From NCBI GenBank assembly GCA_963677215.1, contig OY781919.1:3224001-3288000 (forward strand): a DNA stretch of 64,000 nt, given 5' to 3'. This stretch comes from G963676795 sp963677215. GTDB taxonomy: Bacteria; Desulfobacterota; Desulfuromonadia; Desulfuromonadales; Geopsychrobacteraceae. A program made the position numbers and the translations under genes. Positions 36,937 to 45,735 of this stretch are shown in pieces. Each line of letters begins with the position of its first letter. The first letter of the stretch is position 1. A model generated the notes under the pieces. That model ran no database searches. It worked only from the letters and a program-made list of their open reading frames with translations, and had not been told where the DNA came from.

Positions 36937-38268
36937 TCAGTATTTTCCGTATTCTCGTCCTGTTTTAAAAAAAGCGTGCAGAGTATCTTCGCGACCGTTA
37001 TCCAAACCGCAACCGATACCAAGGATGTAACCGCCATCTCCCATTGCGGTATCGAGAATCATTTTTGTTTTATCACTTACGCAAGATGCCGATTCAGTGA
37101 GAATGGTTGATACCGGAAATCCGCCTCCAAAGCAGACTTTTCCGCCGAGTATTTTTCTCGCTGCTGCCATATTGGTTTTGTCAAACCAGTAAACACAGCG
37201 AATATCTGCCATCTCCGCCAGATATTCGAGGCGTTGATCAAAGGTTCCCTCAACAAATGGGCAGGGGATGCAGCCGTTGTCCGCAAGCCTGCGCATAACC
37301 TTTTTCAGTGACTTCCAGTAGAACTCTTCAAACTGTGGAGTGGTTATAAAGCTGTCAGCCCCCTTGTGCAGAGGCATGAAAACAAGCGGGTTGCCAGTCA
37401 ATTTGACACTGCTCAGGGCCCACTGCACCATTGGCTCAACCAGTCTTTCTGTTGCCAGCTCCACCTTTTCCGGGTAACGGTACATATCGATCATGAGTGG
37501 TGATGTGCCCCTTAGGGTATCACCGAGATAATCAAATGGAGCGAAACAGGCGCCGCCAGCATAATGAGGGAATCCTGAATGCGTCATTTTCAGGTTGTAT
37601 TTGTGCATGATCTGCCACCAGTCAAAATTATCCTTCGCTGCATCGAGAATGATTTTGAAGGTGTTCTGCACTTCAGGAGATCCGAGACCGACAAACCATT
37701 CGGATTGTGTAACCATTTCAGCGCTACCATAAAGCGGAGCCAAGTTTGTCAGGGGGGCAAGATTTTTATAAACCTTCGGAATGTATTTCCGCATAAGGAA
37801 ATCGCTGGGATCACTTATCAACGCATCGTAATCGTCGACAGCCATCCATTCTTCTTCTACAAATTGATAGGTGAGGTTGTCTGGTAGATTGAAGCCAGGC
37901 CACTTGAATAGTCTGTAGCCGAGCTTTTCGAGGGCCGGGCCATAGGGGATCAGGTGGGGACTTCCGACTGCGTCCGGCTGATAAGTTTGCGCAAATTCAA
38001 GATAGGCTTTGCCATTCTCTTCAGGTTCATACATCGCCTGTTTGCCGCTACGGCCTGAGAGAAATATCGGTGCGAAGGTGACATTTGTAAAAACCGGAAC
38101 CCTGTCCGGTGATTTTTTTAGTTGAATGGCGTCACGAATAATTCCAGCTCGGTAGGTATAGGCGTCCTTTGACTTTTGGCTCGGAAATGTGAGCTCTTCT
38201 GCTGTCGCCCATTTATCAAGGGCGTCATCCTGTTTTTGACAAGCCGCTTCCGCATTCCATGATGTCAT
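36937..38268 (-). CDS. Uroporphyrinogen decarboxylase (URO-D) fold protein, function unknown
   Basis: Protein of 443 aa with the URO-D/MtaA TIM-barrel pattern (GSAEMVTQSEWFVGL, LHKGADSFITTPQFEEFYWKS, FGGGFPVSTIL, DGGYILGIGC). In the family this is either porphyrin decarboxylation or methyl transfer from corrinoid proteins. Length is about 100 residues above haem-type UroD. The His-x-Cys of zinc methyltransferases (HICG) is replaced by PCPFVEG near residue 335-341, so thiol activation by zinc is doubtful. No corrinoid protein gene is nearby. Transcribed on its own, between the transhydroxylase-like operon and the divergent importer; a role in substrate processing (demethylation or decarboxylation) is inferred from context. 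Ribosome binding site AAAGGAAACATA. Confidence 0.8.
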   Translation of the reverse strand: MTSWNAEAACQKQDDALDKWATAEELTFPSQKSKDAYTYRAGIIRDAIQLKKSPDRVPVFTNVTFAPIFLSGRSGKQAMYEPEENGKAYLEFAQTYQPDAVGSPHLIPYGPALEKLGYRLFKWPGFNLPDNLTYQFVEEEWMAVDDYDALISDPSDFLMRKYIPKVYKNLAPLTNLAPLYGSAEMVTQSEWFVGLGSPEVQNTFKIILDAAKDNFDWWQIMHKYNLKMTHSGFPHYAGGACFAPFDYLGDTLRGTSPLMIDMYRYPEKVELATERLVEPMVQWALSSVKLTGNPLVFMPLHKGADSFITTPQFEEFYWKSLKKVMRRLADNGCIPCPFVEGTFDQRLEYLAEMADIRCVYWFDKTNMAAARKILGGKVCFGGGFPVSTILTESASCVSDKTKMILDTAMGDGGYILGIGCGLDNGREDTLHAFFKTGREYGKY

Positions 38269-38672
38269 TATGTTTCCTTTGTGTAACTCATATGTACAGT
38301 CACCTGCACTTTTGACTCCAAATATTATAATGCATTGCTACTAGTAGATAGTACGATTTTATCGTAAAGACATCTGCAGCGGATAGAGGCTAACCCTTTT
38401 ATTATTTTTCTGTTGTATAATTTCAGAAAACCAAATCATTTATCCCTGTTCTTATGTTCCCTATCTATAAGTAATTATTTTATTTGACATTTATCCTAGC
38501 AGGAGTTAGCGTGTTTACGGTACATGCATTAACAGATAGGCTGGATTGTCTGATGTGTATGAACACTTGCTTCTCATTGTTTGTGAATCACATTTATGTT
38601 TTACCGTAAATCTTTGTAATTACGCATGTTAGTTGTTGCCACACAAACATCATTGCGATAAAGGGAGGTTTT
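38269..38672. promoter_or_regulatory. Divergent promoter region of the URO-D gene and the ABC importer
   Basis: About 400 AT-rich bases with no coding frame. It contains an inverted pair of one word, TTTACGGT (38514-38521) and ACCGTAAA (38603-38610), the second 62 bases before the binding-protein ATG; the same word lies upstream of the transhydroxylase-like operon. TATCTATA is at 38462-38469. A shared regulator, perhaps one of the MarR proteins, is inferred. Confidence 0.5.
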
Positions 38673-39944
38673 ATGGGTAAAAACATCACAAGACGTAAGT
38701 TCATGAAAAATGTTGCAGTAGCGGGTGCTGCAGCCTGTACTACCGGTCTTATCAATCCCGCTCACCTGAGGGCGGCCGGGAGAGACCATATTCTCATCGG
38801 ACGTCCGAACCCGTCAACAGGGCCGATTGCCAGTTTCGGTGAAGCGACCCCCTGGGTCGATGAAATTGCCCTGGAAGCTATCAATAAAGATGGCGGTATC
38901 TTTATCAAGGAAGTGGGTAAAAAATTACCGGTTAAAATCAAGCTGGTTGATACCCAGTCAAACCCCACCACTGCAGGCGAAGTTGCTCAGAAGCTGATTC
39001 TGCGTGACGACGTCGATATGATGATGGTTCTTCATACCCCTGATACGGTCAATCCTGTGTCGGCGATGTGTGATAACCTCGAAGTCCCTTGTATTTCACT
39101 GGATGCCCCTGTTGGTGCGTGGCTGACTGGTGGTCCCTATGAATGGTGTTATCACGCCTTCTGGACCGAGGATCAGGTGACTGATACCTATGTTGGCATG
39201 TGGGAATCTCAGCGTGACAAGCACAATAAGACAGTCGGTGTTCTCTGGCAAACGGATCCCGATGGTACGGCTTGGCGTCCAATTATTGCCAGAAAAGGAA
39301 AAGCTCTTGGTTACAAGATTGTCGATACCGGACAATTCCCTTATATGATGAAGGATTACAGTACGATTATTTCGACATTTAAGAAAGAAAACGTTGAGAT
39401 TGTCTGTGGCAATCTTATCCCTCCTGATTTCGTTACCTTCTGGCGTCAGGCTTATCAGCAGGGTTTTAAGCCGAAGATGGCAACAATTGGTAAGGCAATA
39501 CTTTTCCCTTCAAATATCGAAGCTCTCGGTGGTGATCTTGGAGAAGGGCTGCTGACAGAGAACTGGTGGAGCCCCTTCCATCCTTTTAAATCGTCATTTG
39601 ACGGGATGACAACGAAGCAACTTTGTGATCGATGGACAGCGGAAACGAAAAAGCCATGGATCTCGCCGCTCGGCTTCAAATACGCCGGCTACGAAATTTT
39701 AGCCGATGTCCTCAAACGAGCCCAGACTCTCGATAAAAAAGCCTTACTTAAGGCAATAGCAGAAACTGATATCGAGACAATGGTAGGTCCTATCAAGTAC
39801 AACGCAGATCATTATTCCGAGACACCGCTCGTTGGCGGTCAGTGGAAGGCTGGCAAACAGTTCAAGTGGGAGATGGATATTGTATATAACAAGATAAATC
39901 CACAGATCCCGATAACCGGCGAGATTGAATTTCCGATCCCATAA
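38673..39944 (+). CDS. ABC transporter substrate-binding protein, Tat-exported (LivK-like)
   Basis: Periplasmic type I binding protein of 423 aa. The signal contains a twin-arginine motif (ITRRKFMKNVAVAGAAA) rather than a Sec signal, followed by cleavage near residue 34. The mature part has the two-lobe LivK/aromatic-acid plan (RPNPSTGPIASFGE at the ligand site, NPTTAGEVAQKLI, YSTIISTFKKENVEIVCG). Ligand unknown; neighbours suggest a substrate of the transhydroxylase-like route rather than leucine. ATG 38673 follows GGGAGGTTTT. A terminator separates it from the ATPase genes, which would give extra binding protein. Confidence 0.88.
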   Translation: MGKNITRRKFMKNVAVAGAAACTTGLINPAHLRAAGRDHILIGRPNPSTGPIASFGEATPWVDEIALEAINKDGGIFIKEVGKKLPVKIKLVDTQSNPTTAGEVAQKLILRDDVDMMMVLHTPDTVNPVSAMCDNLEVPCISLDAPVGAWLTGGPYEWCYHAFWTEDQVTDTYVGMWESQRDKHNKTVGVLWQTDPDGTAWRPIIARKGKALGYKIVDTGQFPYMMKDYSTIISTFKKENVEIVCGNLIPPDFVTFWRQAYQQGFKPKMATIGKAILFPSNIEALGGDLGEGLLTENWWSPFHPFKSSFDGMTTKQLCDRWTAETKKPWISPLGFKYAGYEILADVLKRAQTLDKKALLKAIAETDIETMVGPIKYNADHYSETPLVGGQWKAGKQFKWEMDIVYNKINPQIPITGEIEFPIP

Positions 39945-39973
39945 CTCTGACTTTGATTCTGTATATTTTTAAA

Positions 39974-40005
39974 GGGATCTTGCCTAAAAGTAAGATCCCG
40001 TTTTT
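39974..40005 (+). terminator. Terminator/attenuator between binding protein and livG
   Basis: GGGATCTT (39974-39981) pairs with AAGATCCC (39992-39999) and is followed by GTTTTT. Partial read-through would feed the downstream ATPase and permease genes. Confidence 0.85.
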
Positions 40006-40140
40006 ACCGATGTTGCCAGTTACATACATTCAGGCTTGGGCGTTCTGCTTAACCTGATCCTCTGGATTTCATTGGTACATTTTGATGCTATTCGTTGACG
40101 TTCTAATAAGCATTGGCGGGTAGAATATGGGGTCTGAGCG

Positions 40141-40866
40141 ATGAGTGATATTCTAGTAGTAGAAAATTTAGCAAAGTCCTTCGGACAGGTTCGTGCAGTA
40201 CAGGATGTCTCTGTTTCTGTTCGTGAGGGCGAGTTGTTGGGAGTTCTTGGGCCGAACGGTGCTGGCAAGACTTCCGTTTTCAATCTTTTAACAGGATTTT
40301 ATCATCCCGATAAGGGATCCATGCTGTTTCAGGGGCAGGATATCAATCAGCTTCCTGTCTATAAACGCAGCGAACTCGGTCTGGGGCGGACCTTCCAGAT
40401 CCCCCGGCCATTCGGGGACATGACCGTCTATGAAAACCTGCTGGTCGCGGCGACCTTCTCATCAGGTTTGAAGAGAAATCAATACAAGGAAACCTTGAGT
40501 GAAATCCTCGAATTGACAGGACTCTTTGGCAAAGCCAACGATATGGCGCGTTCCTTGCGACTGCTTGACCGCAAGCGTCTTGAGCTGGCCCGGGGCCTTG
40601 CGACGAATCCGAAGCTGCTGTTGATGGACGAAATCGCAGGTGGTTTGACTGAGAGTGAGGCCTGGGATGTTTTTGAGATCGTCAAGAACATCCAGCGTCG
40701 TGGTGTGACGATTATCTGGATCGAGCACATCATGAGCATGATGGCCGCAACCGATCGTCTGCTAGCCCTGGCGCAGGGGACAACGATCATGTGTGACGCG
40801 CCGGATGTCGTTATGAACTCTAAGCAGGTTCTCGAATGTTACCTGGGTTCGGAATGTGACGTATGA
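40141..40866 (+). CDS. livG: Liv-type ABC transporter ATP-binding protein (LivG)
   Basis: ATPase of 241 aa. Walker A GPNGAGKTS, Walker B LLLMDEIAGGL, switch His in WIEHIM. The signature region is a variant (SLRLLDRKRLELARGL instead of LSGGQ), seen in ATPases of importers for aromatic and other non-amino-acid substrates. The D-loop DEIAGGL also departs from DEPxAGL. Pairs with LivF on the cytoplasmic face. Start ATG 40141; stop overlaps livF. Confidence 0.92.
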   Translation: MSDILVVENLAKSFGQVRAVQDVSVSVREGELLGVLGPNGAGKTSVFNLLTGFYHPDKGSMLFQGQDINQLPVYKRSELGLGRTFQIPRPFGDMTVYENLLVAATFSSGLKRNQYKETLSEILELTGLFGKANDMARSLRLLDRKRLELARGLATNPKLLLMDEIAGGLTESEAWDVFEIVKNIQRRGVTIIWIEHIMSMMAATDRLLALAQGTTIMCDAPDVVMNSKQVLECYLGSECDV

Positions 40867-41579
40867 AAAGCGGATCAGTCTTGGAAGTCAGTAATTTGTC
40901 TGTTCACTACGGCGAATTTCTCGCAGTTGAGGACATCTCGTTCACTATTGAGCCGGGGAAGGTTGTTTCGATCATCGGAGCCAACGGTGCCGGAAAATCA
41001 ACGGTTCTCAAATCGATCTGTGGCCTCTGTGCCCCTTCATCCGGATCGATCAATTTTCTGGGTAATGATGTCACCACCAGCAAGCCGTATCGTACGGTTG
41101 CTGAAGGGATCGCAATGGTTCCAGAAGGGCGGCACATCTTCCCGCGCCTGACGGTTCGTGAGAACCTGTTTATCGGCTCTTTTACGCCACGGGCAAGAAA
41201 GAATTCAGAAAAGAATATTAAGAAGATCTACGAGCTGTTTCCGATTCTTGGTGAACGCTGCGATCAGTTTGGCAGCAATCTTTCCGGTGGCGAGCAGCAG
41301 ATGCTGGCGATCGGCCGGGCCTTGATGAGCGAACCTAAGCTACTGCTCTGTGACGAGATCTCGCTAGGGCTTGCACCGGTTATTATCAAGGATATTTATG
41401 ACAAGGTGCATGAGATCCATAATGAAGGGATATCGATCGTTCTGGTTGAGCAGGACATCAAGCGCAGCCTGAAGGCCTGTGATTGGGCTTATGTTTTTTT
41501 GGAAGGCAAGGTCGTCCTGCAGGGGAGTCCTGAGGATTTGACAGAAGATGCCGTTCAGAAAGCCTATTTCGGGACCTGA
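40863..41579 (+). CDS. livF: Liv-type ABC transporter ATP-binding protein (LivF)
   Basis: Second ATPase, 238 aa. Walker A GANGAGKST, signature NLSGGEQQMLAIGRAL, Walker B LLLCDEISLGL, and the LivF hallmark GIAMVPEGRHIFPRLTVRENL. The start ATG overlaps the livG stop (ATGA). Forms the nucleotide-binding heterodimer with LivG and is followed 45 bases later by the permease genes. Confidence 0.94.
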   Translation: MKSGSVLEVSNLSVHYGEFLAVEDISFTIEPGKVVSIIGANGAGKSTVLKSICGLCAPSSGSINFLGNDVTTSKPYRTVAEGIAMVPEGRHIFPRLTVRENLFIGSFTPRARKNSEKNIKKIYELFPILGERCDQFGSNLSGGEQQMLAIGRALMSEPKLLLCDEISLGLAPVIIKDIYDKVHEIHNEGISIVLVEQDIKRSLKACDWAYVFLEGKVVLQGSPEDLTEDAVQKAYFGT

Positions 41580-41624
41580 TGCGTTGTTAGTCGTTTCGTC
41601 ACCCTTTTGTGAAAAGACGTAATT

Positions 41625-42503
41625 ATGGAAGAATACTTACAGCTTATCTTAAATGGAGTTCTGCTGGGCGGGTTATATGCAGTCGTCGGTGTCGGTTTGT
41701 CGATGATCTTCGGTATCGTCAAGCAGGTTAATCTGGCCCATGGTGACTTGATGATCGTTGCCAGTTTTTTGAGCATGGTGCTGATCTCAACCTTCAAATT
41801 TCTCAACCTCTGGACAGCCTTGATCCTCGTTATTCCGATCATGTTCGTTGTCGGTTTCCTGCTGCAGAAATATATTATGATGCGGGTCATGGATAAGGGT
41901 ATGGAGCCGCCGTTGATCGTCGCCTTTGGTGTGTCTATCATTGTTCAGAACGGTCTGCTGCTGCTCTTTTCGCCTGATGCCCGTTCGTTGGAAACACCGC
42001 TCGCGATCATGTCGATAAAAATCACAAACATGTTGTACATTCCGATGATGTACGTTGTCGACTTCTGTATCGGGGTTGTCGTTATCCTGCTGCTCCACTA
42101 TTTCTTCAAGAAATCCTTCTGGGGCTGGGCTATTCGCGCAGCTGCCGATGATGAGCATACGGCACAGATCATGGGAATCAATACTAGCAATATCTATGCG
42201 TTGGCGATGGGAATTGCCATTGCCTCAGCCGCTGTTGCCGGGACGCTGGTTGGAGCGACGAACAACTTTTATCCGCATACTGGACCGCAATACCTGATCA
42301 TTGCCTTTGGTGTCATAATCATCGGTGGTGTCGATAACATGCTCGGTTCCCTTCTTGGTGGCGTTATTCTCGGTCTGGCACAAACCCTCGGGGGGAAATT
42401 CTTCGGTCCTGGTTACCAGTTATTGTCCGGTTATGTCCTGTTGTTGATTCTGTTAACCATTCGTCCACAGGGCCTGTTGAGTAAGGCAAGGAGGGCAGAT
42501 TGA
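41625..42503 (+). CDS. livH: Liv-type ABC transporter permease (LivH)
   Basis: Inner-membrane permease of 292 aa with about eight hydrophobic segments. LILNGVLLGGLYAVVGVGLS at the N-terminus and GIVKQVNLAHGDLMIVAS are typical of LivH; AIRAAADDEHTAQIMGINTS is the EAA-like coupling loop. Its stop overlaps the TTG start of livM. Part of the importer with the Tat-exported binding protein. Confidence 0.94.
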   Translation: MEEYLQLILNGVLLGGLYAVVGVGLSMIFGIVKQVNLAHGDLMIVASFLSMVLISTFKFLNLWTALILVIPIMFVVGFLLQKYIMMRVMDKGMEPPLIVAFGVSIIVQNGLLLLFSPDARSLETPLAIMSIKITNMLYIPMMYVVDFCIGVVVILLLHYFFKKSFWGWAIRAAADDEHTAQIMGINTSNIYALAMGIAIASAAVAGTLVGATNNFYPHTGPQYLIIAFGVIIIGGVDNMLGSLLGGVILGLAQTLGGKFFGPGYQLLSGYVLLLILLTIRPQGLLSKARRAD

Positions 42504-43450
42504 ATACCACACGCATTAGAAATATCCGGATCGCTTTTCTGGTTCTGGTAGTTGTCATCCTGGGTGGAGTTTCGCTTTTCGGCAATGAATACCTCAAGCT
42601 GATTTTCATGCTGTTCTTTCTCTATATGTCCCTGGGGCAGTTCTGGAACCTGCTTGGCGGTTATTCTGGGCTGGTCTCGCTGGGGCAGCAGATTTTCATT
42701 GGGTTGGGGGGGTATACCCTGGCGGTTACCACGGTTTATTACGGGTTTCCATTGTGGCTGGGGGCTCTGGCCAGTGGTGTCTTCTGCTTGGTATTCGCCT
42801 TGATTATCAGTCGTTCAATATTCCGGATGAGCGGGGTTTACTTCTCGATTGGAACCTGGGTTGTCGCTGAATGTCTGGGAATCTGGTTTAACAATTGGCG
42901 TTTTGTCAGAATGGGGCAGGGGATGTTTATCAAACCTGCGCGCCATCTGGATGTCACGGACGTTTACTATATCGCTATGGCTGTCGCAATCGTTTCAGTG
43001 GCCCTGGTTTACTATCTGATGCGCTCCAAGATCGGACTAGCCCTGATGGCTATGCGTGACAACCCGGGAGCAACAGAGGTCTGCGGTGTTTCGGTCTTCA
43101 AAAACAAGCTTTACTGTTTTCTGATCAGCTCCTTCTGTTCAGGCATTGTCGCCGCTGTTCTGTACATGAATATGATCTTTATTCAACCCGATCAGGCTTT
43201 CGGGATTCAATGGACTGTCGCACTGGTCTTCATCGCCATTATTGGTGGTATTGGCACCATTGAGGGACCGATTCTTGGTGCCTTTATCTATGTCATTCTC
43301 CAGCAGTGGCTAAGTGATTACGCCAGTATTTCCATGTTGATTCTTGGTGTGATAGCCATCGTTGTCATGCTGGTTATGCCAAAAGGGATCATGGGAACCC
43401 TGCAGAGAAGAATCGGTTTTGAACTGCTGTCTCCCAGACGCTATTTGTGA
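42500..43450 (+). CDS. livM: Liv-type ABC transporter permease (LivM)
   Basis: Second permease, 316 aa, about nine hydrophobic segments. Typical LivM stretches are NLLGGYSGLVSLGQQIFIGLGG, the coupling loop MAMRDNPGATEVCGVSVFKNKL and IGGIGTIEGPILGAFIY. Start is TTG 42500, supported by AAGGAGGG five bases upstream and by overlap with livH. Last transporter gene; a long hairpin follows. Confidence 0.94.
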   Translation: MNTTRIRNIRIAFLVLVVVILGGVSLFGNEYLKLIFMLFFLYMSLGQFWNLLGGYSGLVSLGQQIFIGLGGYTLAVTTVYYGFPLWLGALASGVFCLVFALIISRSIFRMSGVYFSIGTWVVAECLGIWFNNWRFVRMGQGMFIKPARHLDVTDVYYIAMAVAIVSVALVYYLMRSKIGLALMAMRDNPGATEVCGVSVFKNKLYCFLISSFCSGIVAAVLYMNMIFIQPDQAFGIQWTVALVFIAIIGGIGTIEGPILGAFIYVILQQWLSDYASISMLILGVIAIVVMLVMPKGIMGTLQRRIGFELLSPRRYL

Positions 43451-43486
43451 GTTTTAAAATACTTAGTCACAGCTTATGAAATTTTG

Positions 43487-43546
43487 ACAGATCACTCAAA
43501 CCGGGTACTGGAGGGAGTTCTTTACCCCTCGGTTTGAGTGATCTGT
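43487..43546 (+). terminator. Long hairpin after livM
   Basis: ACAGATCACTCAAACCG (43487-43503) is exactly complementary to 43530-43546, with additional GGTA/TACC pairing inside. Seventeen perfect outer pairs. No clear T run follows, so it may be a terminator, or an operator or mRNA-processing element just upstream of MarR 2. Confidence 0.7.
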
Positions 43547-43599
43547 TCAAAGCGAAGCAATTCTTCAGACTCTCTGAAAGAATCCTCCAAATCAAGGTT

Positions 43600-44070
43600 A
43601 TGAATATGAATAATTATAATGCAGACGAGTCTCTACCGCTGTTGATGATGGACTGTGTCAAGTGTATGCGTGAAAGTCTCAATACTACTTTTTCCTCTGC
43701 CGGTTACAAGATTTCTCATGAGCAATGGACAGTTCTGGTTCATCTTGGGCAGGAGGATGGTATTTCACAGCAGGATTTAGCCGACAGGTCTGGACGAAGC
43801 AAGGTTTCAATAATGAATCTTTTGAAGAAGTTGGAGAAGGGCGGATTCATTGTCCGGGAGAATAACCCTCTTGATGGACGCTATAATTGTGTTTTTCTCA
43901 CGGATACGGGAAGAGATCTGCAAAACGCTCTTATTCCATTGGCTAAACAGAATATTTTACGCATGACGCAGGGGATGACGGGAGCTGAGGTTTATGGAAT
44001 GAAGAAAAGAGTACGTCAGATTAAGAATAACATCAATGCACTGTCCATGGCTGATGTCGAGAACAGATAG
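43600..44070 (+). CDS. MarR-family regulator (paralogue 2)
   Basis: Winged-helix regulator of 156 aa. Recognition region DISQQ-like SQQDLADRSGRSKVSIMNLLKK and wing VRENNPLDGRYNCVFLT. The frame opens at 43534 inside the preceding hairpin; ATG 43600 (MNMNNYNADESLPLLM) aligns with the starts of the paralogues and is preferred, with AAGG two bases before it being only a weak ribosome binding site. It is about 12 residues longer at the C-terminus than paralogue 3. Directly downstream of the Liv operon; the IS21 insertion begins 38 bases after its stop. Confidence 0.88.
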   Translation: MNMNNYNADESLPLLMMDCVKCMRESLNTTFSSAGYKISHEQWTVLVHLGQEDGISQQDLADRSGRSKVSIMNLLKKLEKGGFIVRENNPLDGRYNCVFLTDTGRDLQNALIPLAKQNILRMTQGMTGAEVYGMKKRVRQIKNNINALSMADVENR

Positions 44071-44217
44071 ACCACCAAATTTACTGCCATCAATCGCACG
44101 CCCAGTGTGTTGATCAGCATGCAAAAATGACCCACTTACGGGGATAATCGGCGTCCAAAATTGACCCACCTCAGCATTGTCCTCCAAGCTCTCTGAAATT
44201 TCAGAGAGAGGAGCTTT

Positions 44218-45735
44218 TTGCAGGAGATGCTGACCGTGGAAACCATTGCTAAAATCCGACGTGCCTACCACCGGGACAAGAAGCCGTTAAGGCAGATCGC
44301 CCGGGAGATGAACCTGTCCCGCAATACCGTTCGTAAGATCATCCGTTCCGAGAAGACAGAGCAGTACTACGAACGCAAAACCCAGCCGCGCCCGAAGCTG
44401 GAGCCGTTTAAAGATCAGCTGATCGCCGCCCTGAAAGAGGATCAGGAGAAGCCGACGAAGCAGCGACGTACGGCTTTGCTGCTGTTCGAGATGTTGCAGC
44501 ACGCTGGCTTTGAGGGCGGATATGACACGGTGCGGCGATTCGTCAAGTCTTGGCGCGATGAGGGCTCTCAGGCTAAAGCCTACATTCCACTGGCTTTTGC
44601 TCCGGGCGAAGCGTTTCAGTTCGACTGGGGCTATGAGCAGATCGAGCTGGGAGGAGCGAACGTCAAGATCAAGGTGGCCCACTTCCGTCTTTGCCATAGC
44701 CGTGCGCCCTTTTGCGTGGCCTATATGCGCGAGACCCTGGAGATGATTCTTGATGCCCATGTCCAGGCGTTCTCGTTCTATGGCGGCGTCTGCCGCAAGG
44801 GAATCTACGACAATCTGAAGACGGTGGTCAGCAAAGTGCTGGTCGGCAAAAATCGGATCTTCAATCGCCGTTTTCAGACTCTGGCATCCCACTACCTGTT
44901 CGAGCCGGTCGCTTGCACGCCCGCCGCAGGCTGGGAGAAGGGACAGGTTGAACGACAGGTCGGAGTTGTCCGTCAGCGCCTGTTCGGCAAGCGGCGCAAG
45001 TTTGCCGATCTGGAGGAATTGAACCAGTGGCTACGGGATGAGTGCAGGATGTTGGCGGCGACGACAAGACATCCCGATGATCCGGAACGGACAGTGGCCG
45101 AGGTCGCCGAGCAGGAACGCGAATCGCTGGTTCATACTCCGGTCTCCTTCGATGCTCATCGGGAGAGCACGGCCAGAGTTGCACCGACCTCACTGGTCAC
45201 CTTCGACCGCAACCGCTACAGCGTTGAAGCCTTCTACGTCGGCAAGATCGTTACAGTGCGCGCCTATGTCGACCGAATCTCATTCCTTTACGACGGAAAG
45301 CTGATCGGCCTGCATAGCAGACAGTACGGCCGTGATAAGACAATCTACATCCCCTGGCACTATCTCGATATCCTCAAGCAGAAGCCGGGTGCGCTGCGCA
45401 ACGGAGCACCGTTTCGCAACTGGGACCTGCCGCAATCCCTGCAGAAGGCACAGGAACGCCTGGGACGCATCGATGATGGAGACCGGCAATTCGTCGGCAT
45501 CCTTGCGGCTATCCCGCGTTATGGGATTAATGCCGTCGAGCAAGCCTGCAAGGAAGCTCTGCTGGCCAGAACCATTAGCCGTGACCTGGTGCTGAATATC
45601 CTGTCACGAGTAGAGGACCCGCAGACTGAGACAAGTAGCCTGGCGCCGGCTCATCTGCCGCAATTGAACCTGTCCCCGACCGCTGACTGCGAACGCTACA
45701 ACCACCTTCTCTCAGGAGGTCGCCGTGCTTCGTGA
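44218..45735 (+). CDS. istA: IS21 transposase IstA
   Basis: DDE transposase of 505 aa. N-terminal HTH (LRQIAREMNLSRNTVRKIIR), catalytic core beginning FQFDWGYEQIELGG with the first Asp, a second Asp in GIYDNLKTVV and the Glu in GWEKGQVERQVG. A C-terminal DNA-binding barrel follows. TTG 44218 fits the GAGAGGAG site; ATG 44227 is the alternative. Its 3' end overlaps istB by 11 bases, with AGGAGG for istB inside it. Confidence 0.95.
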   Translation: MQEMLTVETIAKIRRAYHRDKKPLRQIAREMNLSRNTVRKIIRSEKTEQYYERKTQPRPKLEPFKDQLIAALKEDQEKPTKQRRTALLLFEMLQHAGFEGGYDTVRRFVKSWRDEGSQAKAYIPLAFAPGEAFQFDWGYEQIELGGANVKIKVAHFRLCHSRAPFCVAYMRETLEMILDAHVQAFSFYGGVCRKGIYDNLKTVVSKVLVGKNRIFNRRFQTLASHYLFEPVACTPAAGWEKGQVERQVGVVRQRLFGKRRKFADLEELNQWLRDECRMLAATTRHPDDPERTVAEVAEQERESLVHTPVSFDAHRESTARVAPTSLVTFDRNRYSVEAFYVGKIVTVRAYVDRISFLYDGKLIGLHSRQYGRDKTIYIPWHYLDILKQKPGALRNGAPFRNWDLPQSLQKAQERLGRIDDGDRQFVGILAAIPRYGINAVEQACKEALLARTISRDLVLNILSRVEDPQTETSSLAPAHLPQLNLSPTADCERYNHLLSGGRRAS

